Assembly: GCF_050948215.1 (NCBI RefSeq)
Contig: NC_135150.1
Span: forward strand, 18,517,943 to 18,581,942
Length of the DNA: 64,000 nt
Direction: 5' to 3'
Source of the DNA: Halictus rubicundus
Taxonomy: Eukaryota > Arthropoda > Insecta > Hymenoptera > Halictidae
Shown here: positions 47,664 to 58,655 of the stretch, piece by piece
Layout of the letters: the number at the start of each line of letters is the position of its first letter
Numbering within the stretch: the stretch's first letter is position 1
The notes under the pieces: model-generated
Told to the model about the DNA's origin: nothing
The model's database searches: none
The model's input: the letters and a program-made list of their open reading frames with translations, nothing else
Program-made: the position numbers and the translations under genes

Positions 47664-48760
47664 GTGAAATACAGTGTGTCAAATGTAAACATTGGTAGGC
47701 TTTCGACGTATCTCAGTATCAGTCAGTTTCTCAAATTTTCACTCGAAGAACAATTAGAGATGCTTCGAATTTATGGAGAAAGTAAGAGAAACGCAATTGT
47801 AGCTCGAAATTTGTACGGTGAAAGATATCGAAACCGCGTATGCCCTTCGCACAAGATTTTTGAAAGATTGTGTAAAAAATTAAAAGAAACTGGAAGTCTC
47901 GCTGTTCGTAAGATCAATCGTGAAAGGCCTGTATGTAGTGATGAAGATAATGAAATTAATGTTGTTGTAATGCAATGAATCTGAAGTCAGCAAAAGTAGT
48001 GCGTCACGAATTCTCACTCGTCACAAATATCATTTGTGCCACATTAGCCTTCATCAGAAATTACATGACATGGATTATGTAAATCGTGTCAGATTTTGTG
48101 GATGGGCTCCAGAGCAGCTACAAATCAATCCACTTTTTTTCTCTTTAATACTATTTACCGATGGGGCTACTTTTACCAGCACTGGACGCGTTAATTTACA
48201 TAACACGCATTATTGGTCAGTACAAAATCCTCACTGGCTACGAGAAACTGATCATCGAAGAGGCTGGTCCATTAATGTGTGGTGTGGAATCATAGGGCAA
48301 CAAATAATTTGACCTTATTTCATTGACGGCACTTTTACTGGTGAAAAATATGATACGTTCTTAAGAAATACATTGCCAAATTTATTAGAAAACGTGACAT
48401 TAAGCGTTCGTCAGACAATGTGGTATCAGCACGATGGATGTCTAGCACACTACGCTCGAAGGGTGAGAAGTACATTCAATGAAATATTCCCAAATCGATG
48501 GATAGGACGCGGTGGCACAATTTGCTGGCCCCCACGAAGTTCAGATTTAACACCCCTAGATTTTTTCTTGTGGGGAACATTGAAAAATATTGTGTATCGA
48601 GTTGCACCAACAACTCCGGAAGATTCGAAGCAACGAATTATCGCAGCGTGTGCTACAATAGACGCTCCAACAATAAGACGTGTAAGAGACGCAACAGTTG
48701 AAAGACTGCAATTGAATAGATATTTTACTGTAAAAAAATTACTAAATATACTGCAAATGT
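47664..48760 (+). pseudogene. Broken mariner-superfamily transposase, DD41D type
   Basis: The N-terminal part (from 47664) resembles the DUF4817 helix-turn-helix found in insect transposases (FSLEEQLEMLRIYGES, then RNAIVARNLYGERY). A +1 frameshift near 47970 is followed by the catalytic domain from about 47971, with FTDGA at 48157-48171, the block WSINVWCGIIG, HDGCLAH near 48430 and LTPLDFFLWG near 48555. There are 41 residues between the second and third Asp. A TGA at 48310-48312 interrupts the frame where a Gly is expected. The Pro usual in the HDG motif is Leu here. No terminal inverted repeats were found. This is an inactive, moderately old copy. Confidence 0.85.
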
Positions 48761-50514
48761 CACTTTTTCGTACGTTAATTTTTTTCTTTAATTGTGAAAA
48801 AACTGGTTATTTGAGTATTGCAATTGGTGTGTCATACCGAGTTTCGGGATTATGTGTATTAAAGAGCCGAGGGGGGTTCGAGAGAAGAGTCCGCGTCGCG
48901 GCGAGTGAAATATGGCAGTCTGGAGAAGTTGAACGTTTCTAACTGCTCGGTAATGCTCCAGTGTCATTTGGCACGTAGCCAATCGTCAATTGCAGGTAGT
49001 TAAGAAGTTTCGAATTGAATCGTCGAAACTCCGGCGAGCGTGGCCCAACAATCGATACTTCGCGCAGCGATCGGATAAACAGTAAATTAAATAATTTTAT
49101 TGGTCAACTGTCACAGTATGTTATATACACTCTTCCACCGACAGGATATTTGAAATATTTATGCAGCCTTACTAAGACTGTTTGCGAAAAAAAGTTTCTT
49201 TCTCTCCGAGAACTGTGGACTCGACAAGCTTTAAACGATTTCCTTAGGCAAAGTTCTCGAATAAAGTTTTTAAATTATCAAGTTTCCGTTGAAGTCGCCC
49301 AGCCTTTAATACCCGAGGCAGGAACTGGGCTTAATTCCGAAATAATGAAATTAATTTTGTGGTTGGACAGTCAAATGAGGGGTGTCCTATTTTCAATAGC
49401 AACTCCATTGTCATCCTGACCTCCGAACTATGCTAATAACTGCACCCTGGTTTATGCAGATGCATGGTTTTGTGGTTGAATGAAACGTAAATGAAAGGAC
49501 ACGTAATATAGTGCTTTATTCTCCTCATAGTTACTTCCTAACTCACAGCAAAATCAAACGTTAATACTCTTTTAAATGTTGTGACAACAAATTACTAATT
49601 GTCCGATAAGTAACGTGTTTTCGCTCGTCTCACTCGGGACTGATTTATTCTACTTTGTCCGCCGAAAAATAGGCTCCTTCTTGTCTGACCAGTGGTACTT
49701 TTATACTACTTTGCCTGCGTAATGTCGGATTCGTACTACTTGACGTAACATGCTTTCCATACGGAAAGTTATTAAAGCGATTAATAAATTTCGAGTCGCT
49801 GTTCAGTGCCTTGGCTCGCCGGTGCTATTAGCTCGCGTAGTTCAGAGTTAACAGTAATTAATTGTATAACCGAGTAATATTCGAATTTTCTGTCAACGCT
49901 GTTACACACAGTTCAGAACTGAGTTCGTGTATACAAGTTAAACTCTCCACCTATGTACAGCTAGTCTTGATTAAAGAAGTTTCTGCGACAGTAACTAAAC
50001 GTTCCGCCATTTTGCCAAGTTGACTATATACCTGTCCACTCTGGGTTCGAACACTCAACCCGAGAGAAGAAATTAATTGAAGCTCCTACTTCGATATTAC
50101 GGACAATTTCGAGTAGATCCGTCGAAATTGATCGTAATAGTCTCCTTTGATCGTGCTAAGCGTTCGTGGCCGAGTTTAGCGGAACGTAGCTAAGCCACAC
50201 TAAATTTCTATCAAATGGCAGGGCTAGCATTAATCACAAGGACTGCGAAGGCGGAATCCCTGTGATTTAAGCGGTCCATCTGTACGACGATTCTGTTCCC
50301 TTCGTGTAACACGGCTTCCGATTAATACCTGTATTACGCTGTTGAGGTTTAATAACGGTCACAGACACCCTCTGAACCATCTACAATTTGTTCCGTGTTT
50401 CCAAATTCCGTTATAGGCCACTTTAATCCGTGTCCTGTACTGTAATTGTCATTAGCCCCCCAAAAATGAGTGCTTTTGATGATTGTACTGATGGTGGCGT
50501 TTAAATTCGTTTTT
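48761..50514. other. No gene recognised
   Basis: Downstream flank of the mariner pseudogene. A 134-codon frame at 49015-49419 has no ATG start and no recognisable domain. Confidence 0.45.
49650..49760 (-). repeat. GACAAGTAG minisatellite cluster (minus orientation)
   Basis: Motifs TTCTACTTTGTCCGCC, CTTCTTGTCTGACCAG and TACTACTTTGCCTGCG recur. Confidence 0.55.
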
Positions 50515-50875
50515 GCAGTTGTATTGGAATTATATGAGAAGTAGTGTAGATCAGCATTAACCGGCCAAACGGAATAAATCCATAATAGTCAGATAAATAA
50601 CATAGGGCACCACTGGCTAGACAGGAAGGATAATTGCACCCCTGTCGAAAGAGTAGTATGGGACAGAAATAATTAAATAAGTAGAGTAAATCGACATTAA
50701 TCGGGCATTGTCCAGGTAAGTAAATGGAACCAACATTAATAAGAAAAGTAGAAGACAATCTGCATAGACCATCTAAGTAGTATAAGATCCCACTGATCAA
50801 GCAAGTAGACTATATCGCCACTGGCCAGGCAAGTGAAAAATATCAGCACTGATCGGAAACGTAGAATAATTAGTG
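50515..50875 (+). repeat. GACAAGTAG minisatellite cluster (plus orientation)
   Basis: This is the longest cluster, with about ten degenerate copies (for example ATCAAGCAAGTAGACTA and GGCCAGGCAAGTGAAAAA) at about 32 bp, commonly joined by CACTGATC or ACATTAATCGG. Confidence 0.68.
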
Positions 50876-51035
50876 TGGATTTTTATTCCATATTTTATTA
50901 GACATTTATTTCCTTTCCGAATCATTTCACTAAGCAGGAAACAATTTAACAGTATGTTTAAATTCTTTTAATATGTCTGCTCGTTTGGGTCTACTCATTA
51001 TTTTTTATAAATTCATAAAATATCCAGTCTACTGA
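50875..51035 (+). repeat. Family A repeat, partial
   Basis: The right end (GTCTACTCATTATTTTTTAT, then TTCATAAAATATCCAGTC) matches the family. Like the copy at 41938, it splits a GACAAGTAG array. Confidence 0.5.
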
Positions 51036-51044
51036 ACACGAAAA

Positions 51045-51215
51045 TAGCACATAATAAGACTGGCCAGACAAGCATACTAGCCTTTACCAGACGTGTAAAA
51101 CAGCCCAGTATCTGGAAAAGTAGTGCAAGTCGATCACTGTCCATGCGAAGTAGTATGAACCGTTTCCTAGTCCCACGAGTAGAATAACCCGTTCTTGGTC
51201 AGACCAATGCAATGG
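51045..51215 (+). repeat. GACAAGTAG minisatellite cluster (plus orientation)
   Basis: Motifs GGCCAGACAAGCATACTAG, ACCAGACGTGTAAAACAG and CCACGAGTAGAATAACC recur. This is the continuation of 50515-50875 after an interspersed repeat. Confidence 0.6.
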
Positions 51216-52439
51216 AAACTGCATTCTCCTTGGCGAACCGTGAAGTTTTGCGCTGCTTCATTAATAATACATTTTCTGTCTCCGGTTTCTGTATAGTCTT
51301 ATGAGATTTTGGTGTATGAAATGTAAGCGTACGAATAATTTCAAGTGCCGATGTAACTCGCATTAATTATCTTAATTGAGTCACTACGGTTGACAGTTTG
51401 CAACGGCGCTCCGGTAATCGAGACGAGAGCTAATGCAGCGGAATGTTCGAGAGCCAGCAAGTTGCTTAATGTTAGCAACAACTTACTAACGACTCCCCTG
51501 TTGCAGTTTGACTTAATCGCTGGTTGGACTGATCGACCCGGGCTTCTAGGGTCCGAGGCAACTGCGTATCGACCGAGTGCACGTTAATTAATTCCCCTTC
51601 GAAATAAAGGGCGAGTTTACCCGCTCGAAATTATTTGCCAGTTTTACCAAACGAAAATGTTCCTTGCCACCGGCCACTGGATTCTACGTCAACGTTCAGC
51701 GAAATGTGAAACCGAATTACCCGAAACTGAGCTTCGCTCTCGTGCTACTTTTCAATTATACACGAATTTTCTAGTTCATTGTTCTCTCTCTTTTTACTTT
51801 AATATCACGCGATTAACTTGCAGCACGCAGCATTTCAAAATGAAAAAACAAATATTTTAAACGACTTTTCGCTCTCGAAGAACTCGTCTCGAAGACAGAG
51901 TATAAAACGGATCCCGAGTTACGACTCTGGGTGCACCGTAACTGCTGAAAGGGATTATTCCGTAAGCCGTCATTGTAACCCTTAGCGCAGCAAAGAGAAC
52001 CATCGTGTTTTATCGTTACCTTAGTTTGTATTACTACCGGTTTTATTATAAGAATGCTCCTCTCAATTCTGACGAGAGTGCACTGTCATCAATCCTATAC
52101 TTCATTTGTCAAAAGGATTCATCAACAACGTTTCCTAAAAGTAGATGTATAAATGTTACAGACATGTCTGCTCAATACCAGTTTCTACTACTTCCACGAG
52201 GACTTGCGAATTGTCAAGGAGCTCAGGAAATTAGCTACAGCCTTGTAACCGATAAAAATTTTCACGTGAAAAAAATTCGAGGTACTCTCTATACTAGGGC
52301 CTTTTAAGTGACAAAACCTTTTTTGCATAAAGTCTTACAGTTTTTCAGAATAAAATTTTCAGAAATCACGGTTTTCAACCTGGCAACCGAGCAGGACATC
52401 ACAAGGTTCAATGAAGGTTCAATTTTCATTGTCATAACT

Positions 52440-52865
52440 GGACACCAGATTTTACGCATTCAAGGGAAAAGTGAGTAGGTATAATTTGATCAGTGAAGAC
52501 ATTAGAAGAATATAAAAATTTTCAAGCTATTAACTCCATGCCCTACAATATCGAGTCAGACTCGTGATGAAGATTCTGAACAGAGTCTAATAAATATGTA
52601 TGCTATTAATTCCCTTTAAACCGAAATAAAATTCTATTTTGTTGTAGTTGATATATATCCTTTGGAGAAAACATAGGCATACAATAAATATAAACTATCT
52701 TCTTGTTCTATGAAATTCTGAACGATGAAGAATTTCTAATCATTCTAATTACAAAATAAATAGTAGTGCAAGGGGTTAAATATATCAAGAAAGAGAATAA
52801 ATTTTTATTCTACTCCAGCTTGTTGCAATTCAGGTAGAAAATTACCATTTTCCATAAATCTCCGC
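52440..52865 (-). repeat. Family A repeat, inverted copy carrying another insert
   Basis: Read on the minus strand, the left half (GAATTGCAACAAGCTGGAG) lies near 52800-52860 and the right end (GCGTAAAATCTGGTGTCC) near 52440-52460. Between them is a repeat (52677-52777) also found at 55760-55860, ending AAGGGGTTAA. Confidence 0.55.
52677..52777. repeat. Dispersed repeat (family B), copy 1
   Basis: CATACAATAAATATAAACTA to GTGCAAGGGGTTAA is shared with 55760-55860 at high similarity. The TTAA at the right border suggests a TTAA-type element end. Confidence 0.6.
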
Positions 52866-53989
52866 TGTTCAGTCATCACAAATTCTTTTGCAAAATATGA
52901 ACAAGGTACTGCCCCCCTCCCCCCTAAAAAAAATTAGAAATTCCTCGAACATTGTGCAACGAGCCACAAGTTTGAACAACAACACGCCCAATATTAATTT
53001 GATGTTGATCACGTGAAATAGGAAATTGTGGTCGTAGCGCATCTGTGACCTTGACAGGGAATGTGTTAAGTGGTTCGATATTGGCAACATCGCGGCCACG
53101 GAACGCCGCGAGGACACTTAGAACGAAGTAGATCAAAGTTCCGAAATGAAATTGATGAGGGCAGGGAGAGGGAGGGGGGAGTTCGCGCGCGCGGTATGAT
53201 GTACTTGCGGATCAATTTTCTCCAGGGACCGGGTGTCGATCGCAATTTAATATGATCGCGGTAGTATCGAGCGGGAAACGGCGCGGCGCGACGTGTCGGT
53301 GGTAGGATTAGCGTTACTCTCGGAAATGACTGGCGCACGTCTGTGTCCATCCGCGAGTAGGCTCCGGTGTGCTTCAATCTCGGCGAGCAACACCGAGTCG
53401 ACGCGCCGATGTTCGAGGGATCGAGGTTTGCGATCCACCGGAGGCGGCCGCGTATCCGATGAAGCGTGAGTGACTCAGCGACCGCACGTATTATCTCCAT
53501 TATCTCGATTGGTGTCCGATCGGCCGATCAACGCCGGAGCGCACATAATAATACGGGCTGTGTTATTGGTACACAATGCCATGCCGCCCCCGCTATATGC
53601 ACATAATGCGGCCTGTACATTAGCGGCGTACGCCGCTGAATTTACCGGCGTTCGTGCTCCCATTAATTGCACGGCTTCTTTACCCAGCGCCGCACAATGG
53701 AACTTCCGAAACGAAATGTTTTCCCGCTGTAATTTTACGCTTCGAGTGCTCCGATCGAAACCGCCGTTCGTCCGTTGCCGTTCAGTTCTCGAACTTTATT
53801 TTTATGGAACGTTGTCGCAGAAGCGTAACCTTCCGAATTCTAGGAAGCACCCGGGTACTATATTTTATTTTAGTATTTTATTTTTCCAAGGGATCTTGTC
53901 CCCAAGGGATTTTTCTAAGGGTGGTCGCGAAACAAGATTCAGATGAAACTGATTCTTTCCTTTCACAATGGACTCGTTTTGATATTTTT

Positions 53990-54367
53990 AATTTGCGATT
54001 ATTGGGATTTTATAGACGCATCCAACAAGAATTATTCATCAAATTTATTTCCTTTAATATATATTATTTTAAAAAGGGGGTAGAAATTCGGATAGACACA
54101 TTGTCGGTATTTTTATGAAGTATCTTTTTGTAATGATCTTAGCTACAAAGCTCCCTTATTTTAGATGAACACACGAGAAGACATTAATTATTCGGATTGT
54201 AAAAATGCATCCAAAAAGAATTGTTTATCAAATTTATTTCCTTTAATATATATTATTTTAAAAAGGGGGTAGAAATTCGGATAGACACATTGTCGGTATT
54301 TTTATGAAGTATCTTTTTGTAATGATCTTAGCTACAAAGCTCCCTTATTTTAGATGAACACGCGCGA
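53990..54367. repeat. Tandem duplication, 189-bp unit, two copies
   Basis: The block TTTCCTTTAATATATATTAT and everything to AGATGAACAC is repeated at 189-bp spacing, and about 140 bp (54037-54177 and 54226-54366) are identical or nearly so. The duplication is therefore recent. Confidence 0.9.
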
Positions 54368-54894
54368 CATTAATATGTGAATCACAAATTGCATAAGTGA
54401 ATTAGGCTTCTCATTTTCGGACATGTTAACGACTGCCTGTTTTACGAATTTCCTTGAAAAAATATTGCAGTGGAGAACAACATATTGGTGCATAAAAGAA
54501 AATGTTACGCCACCACCCACGTTTTTTTTTAGCACTGCGAGATGAAGACTGAAATGTAAAAAAGTTCTTTCATAACATGTGCGTAGTTTCGTGTAAAAAC
54601 CTGCGTGCATTTGAAGCCCGACGCGAGTTCCTCCGAGCCACCGTAAAAAGAACGGCAGTTTTGAGAAAAGCAGTTTGAACGCGTTATTGTTAATAAACAG
54701 ACTACGGAGCTGCCAGCTAATTTTAATTCCGGGAGAAGAATGAAGTGAAAATAAGTTTAGAATAAAACGAACCTGTATTACGGTCTATCGAACCATCTTT
54801 TGACGAAATTCTGCGAGATCTCGGTACTAAACGGATAAGCCCAGAGCTCGGAGTAAGTAGATTTAGCCAGTCACGCGCGAACACGATGTTCTAG

Positions 54895-54896
<2 letters not shown>

Positions 54897-54949
<53 letters not shown>

Positions 54950-54987
54950 TTAAGGACCCTGGGTAGAAAGAGAGAGAGAGAGAGATT
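54897..54987. repeat. GA microsatellite, two blocks
   Basis: One block has about 24 GA units. After a short unique stretch a second block has about 8 units. Each block is followed by related sequence (GATCCTTAAGGACC and GGAGGATCCAGG). Confidence 0.9.
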
Positions 54988-55165
54988 TCCTGGAGGATCC
55001 AGGAAGAAATTCCACTAGATTACAATTCTTTCCCCTTTGTTACGAGGCACGAAACGTTCCCCGAAAAACCTAATGCTAGGCTGGAAGTACAGAGATTTTC
55101 CACGTGGAAACGTGCCGTAGGAAAAGCAGGACCGTCGTAACATCCACTGGAGGATTCTTGACTGT

Positions 55166-55230
55166 CCCTCTCTCTCTCCCTCTCTCTCTCTCTCTCTATT
55201 TCTCTCTCCCTCGTTCTCCCTTTCTCTCGT
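55166..55230. repeat. CT microsatellite
   Basis: This is an imperfect CT tract, complementary to the GA tract 200 bp upstream, so the two could pair as a hairpin. Confidence 0.88.
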
Positions 55231-55759
55231 CCCGAGCAAGCATTGCGGTATTCACCGGGGAAACATCTCGGTGGGGAGACTCACCCCAAAACCATTTAGG
55301 GGATACTAGGTCAACCACGTGCATTGCGTTAAGAGGCCAGCTTGCGAAAGAGGCGAACGAGGAGCTCGATTTTAAAGGAGTCGCGATCAATAACATAATC
55401 TAGTACCTCTCGCAAACCCCGTTATTGCGATACCCATCGCACAATCGTCGTCTACGCGTTTCCAGTATCGCTGACCCAAAACTCAGCTGTAACTGATAAT
55501 AAAACTCAGCTGATAACAGTCTAGTGACCAGATTTCCGAAAATAATGAAAACTGCTGCAAAGTACAAGTTATCGCGATGAAAAATAACGATGACCTAGAA
55601 AAAAATTATGAAAAAATAACCGGACAAAAGAAGTTTTTCTTCTATGCTATTCCTCCTTCGATACCGTTCAAATTCTGCCGTAAATGTTTGTCGTGCCATT
55701 AAAAAGAGGTCACCAAAATATCTCCTTTAAGTGGCCTCCTTCAGCTGAGATATAGACGT

Positions 55760-55860
55760 ACAATAAATATAAACTATCTGTTTCTTTATACGAAAATCTG
55801 AATGATGCAAAATTCCTAATCATTACAATCACCAAATAAATAACAGTGCAAGGGGTTAAG
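55760..55860. repeat. Dispersed repeat (family B), copy 2
   Basis: This is the partner of 52677-52777. GTACAATAAATATAAACTAT and AACAGTGCAAGGGGTTAA are shared in the same order and orientation. Confidence 0.6.
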
Positions 55861-56591
55861 CAATTTTTTGATGAACCGTCTCCTGAAAGAACGCGTTAAA
55901 CGAACCCTCCTCAAAGGGGGAAAGTTACAAAGAGTAAAACGGAGCGAGAACTCTCACGAAAACGGTCACTATCGACGATCACTAATCATGGCTTCGAAAA
56001 ACCGGAGGATTAGGAAAATTTACTTCTCCCGGTTTGGCTGTACACTTTCTGTAACGAGCCGCAGCTTTTTCCGGAGCTCTCGAAAGCGATGATTACGTTC
56101 GCACATCGACGCGTAATCGGAGTTTCGTAAAACGCAATTGCATCCGGGTCGCGTGTGTGCCAGCGTCACGGTCGCGGGTTGGTGCATCTCCTGTGAGTGT
56201 GTGTGTGTGCACGCGTTTTGTACGCGGGTGCAACACGTGGCCACTGGATCGTCCACGGGAAAGCCGGACGAACGATCGGAACGGAACGGAACGGAACGCT
56301 CCGTAAAATCCGCGATTCCTTTTGTCGACGGTGCGTTACAACGCGAACGAAATATTGTTTTATTAAAACACACCGATCACGGGACAAAAATGTTGCAATG
56401 CTTCCGAGCGGAAAGTAAACACAACGAACGGCGCTGGAATAATGTCGGAGAGGTATGTTCTCGGTGTTTGCATTTATTAAAGTGCAACTAATTGAATGAG
56501 CGAAACAGAGAATCCGATGGAATGCACGAAGGTTTCGACTGTTTCGCGAAAATGATTACACCGAGGTACACACTTTATTGTTACGCGATTC

Positions 56592-56594
<3 letters not shown>

Positions 56595-56635
<41 letters not shown>

Positions 56636-56636
56636 G
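56595..56636. repeat. CT microsatellite
   Basis: About 19 CT units with one TTT interruption. Confidence 0.92.
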
Positions 56637-57804
56637 CGGAAAGCCAGAAATTGCATAAACGTCTGCAGTAATCAACGTTACAATCAGTATTTCCCAGCGA
56701 CTGTTCGATGATTGAATACGTCATGAAGCGTTATTGGAAAGGGACTGTCGGCGGAATATATTGTTAATAACTTGTTTTATTGTATACTGTTCTCCTATCC
56801 GGTGCTGTTTCGCGATGAACATGGAACGGAAGTAAATTATTGTTGCTGTAACAGGACGATAATGCACTGTATTAAATAAATATAGGCCTTGCAGATTTCT
56901 GTCTGCGTTATTGAACTGCATCGTAATAATTCAATGAAACAGACTAACGAAACACAAATTTGTATTAATGCATGCGATAGAACAGGATAATAGTTTCAAT
57001 TAGATTAATTATTCCGTCTCGCGCATTCTGCATCGATTGACGCGCAAGTCCGATAGTGCTTGATTATGTGTGCCGTTTATTATGTAGGAATACTCTAAGT
57101 GATTTTACATAATTTTAGTATTATTTTTCAGGCAAATTTCACGCATTAAACAACTTTCATAAACACTGCTTTACAGTTAAATAAAATTGACCATTGTGTT
57201 GATGTGTTCTTTCGGCCAAACAATTCCGTGTAAATCGGAACGAAAAAAAATTTCGGCGAGCACCGAACGAATTGGCATGCAATTTGAACCGATTATGCGT
57301 TCATTACCGAACGTGCAGCGGCGTGAGTGTCAACGGCCGTGCAACATATGCATAATCCTATCAACGGGAACGTTACGAATCCCTGGTGCATTCAATCTCG
57401 ACCGTACCGTTCCCATTCCCGTCGGAATCATCGCATTTTCTCGATCGGTTTACGACGTTTCGTGCTACACACGCTTCCCATTGTTCCCGCCGACCGTCCC
57501 CATTCACCCACCACAAAGACTGATTTATCGTGCGCGAATGTCATTTCGCTGAATAAAGCCTCCCGCGTCTTCTGCAGACTCTGTTCGCGACTTTCTGAAT
57601 GCTCATCCTCGTGCCACGCTCGTGCTAGATCTTCGTGCATTTAAAACATTAATTACGAGTCACAATCCCGAAAATCTTCCTCATAATCTAACATAGTTTA
57701 ATCAACGAAACCGAAACTGAAAAGACAAAATTAATTTATCGTACCAGCTAACCCCTTAATCTACACTCTTCGAATCCTATTTAATTTGCTCGAATATAGC
57801 ATAA

Positions 57805-58225
57805 TAAAAATTAATTTATTGCAGTAAATCGTCTAGCAACATTCTTTTCTACGAATTGTTTCCTATCTAATCGTTGCGGAATGATTTCTGAATAATTAGC
57901 AACCATTGTTCCCGACAAAAGAGATACGAAAGAAGTATAAATTAATATAGTAATTAATTAATTTATTACAGTAAATCGTCTAGCAAAATTCTTTTCTGAG
58001 AATTTTTTCGTCTCTAATCGTTGCAGAATAATTTCTCAATAATTAGCAACCATTGTTCCCGACAAAAGAGATACGAAAGAAGTATAAATTAATATAATAA
58101 TTAATGAATTTGTTACAGTAAATCGTCTAGCAAAATTCTTTTCTGGGAATTTTTTCGTCTCTAATCGTTGCAGAATGATTTCCGAATAATTAGCTGACAT
58201 TGTTCCCGACAAAAGAAATACGAAA
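57805..58225. repeat. Tandem repeat, 147-bp unit, three copies
   Basis: AGTAAATCGTCTAGCAA occurs at 57823, 57970 and 58117, with AACCATTGTTCCCGACAAAA in each copy. Copies 2 and 3 are closest to each other. Confidence 0.88.
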
Positions 58226-58589
58226 GAAGCATAACAGTTTCGAAAAATAATTTCGAATTCAGCTGACGTTGGACGCGTTATAATACCGACTCTATTGGAG
58301 TTCGTTTCGAGGTACTTGTTTTTGCTGATTATTCGCAATCGCGTGTGCATTGTTTCGCGAAGAAACTAATTTTTCTTTGTCTACAGAAACTGTGTCCAAT
58401 CTGCGCGTGGGAAAATACTAAGCTCGGAATTTATCAGATATCACGTACACTAGATTTAAGTATTTCTAATTATTAGAACAAAATAAAAAATATGGGCATT
58501 GTAATATTTAATATTACAATAATAAATATTCTTTTTTATTTTAATTATTTTATTAAGCTGAAACGAATACGCTGGTGCCCTTAAAACTT

Positions 58590-58655
58590 TTTAATATGTC
58601 CACTGATTTGAATTGTGCTTACCCATTTTTGTCATAAATGCATAAAATCCGCAGT
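58590..58655 (+). repeat. Family A repeat, right end
   Basis: GTCATAAATGCATAAAATCC, followed by GCAGTCTA, matches the family's right end. Confidence 0.55.

Larger units (their letters stand above)
51216..53989. other. No gene recognised
   Basis: Mixed DNA with repeats of families A and B. The GC-rich section 53060-53840 has overlapping open frames on both strands without any recognised domain. Confidence 0.45.
54368..57804. other. No gene recognised
   Basis: Microsatellite-rich non-coding DNA with a GC-rich patch at 56010-56340. Confidence 0.5.

Noticed and set aside
49015..49419. 134-codon frame downstream of the mariner relic
   Set aside because: No ATG start and no similarity to the transposase or any known domain.
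53066..53500. 144-codon minus-strand frame
   Set aside because: GC-rich Arg/Pro composition, overlapped by other open frames, with no domain.
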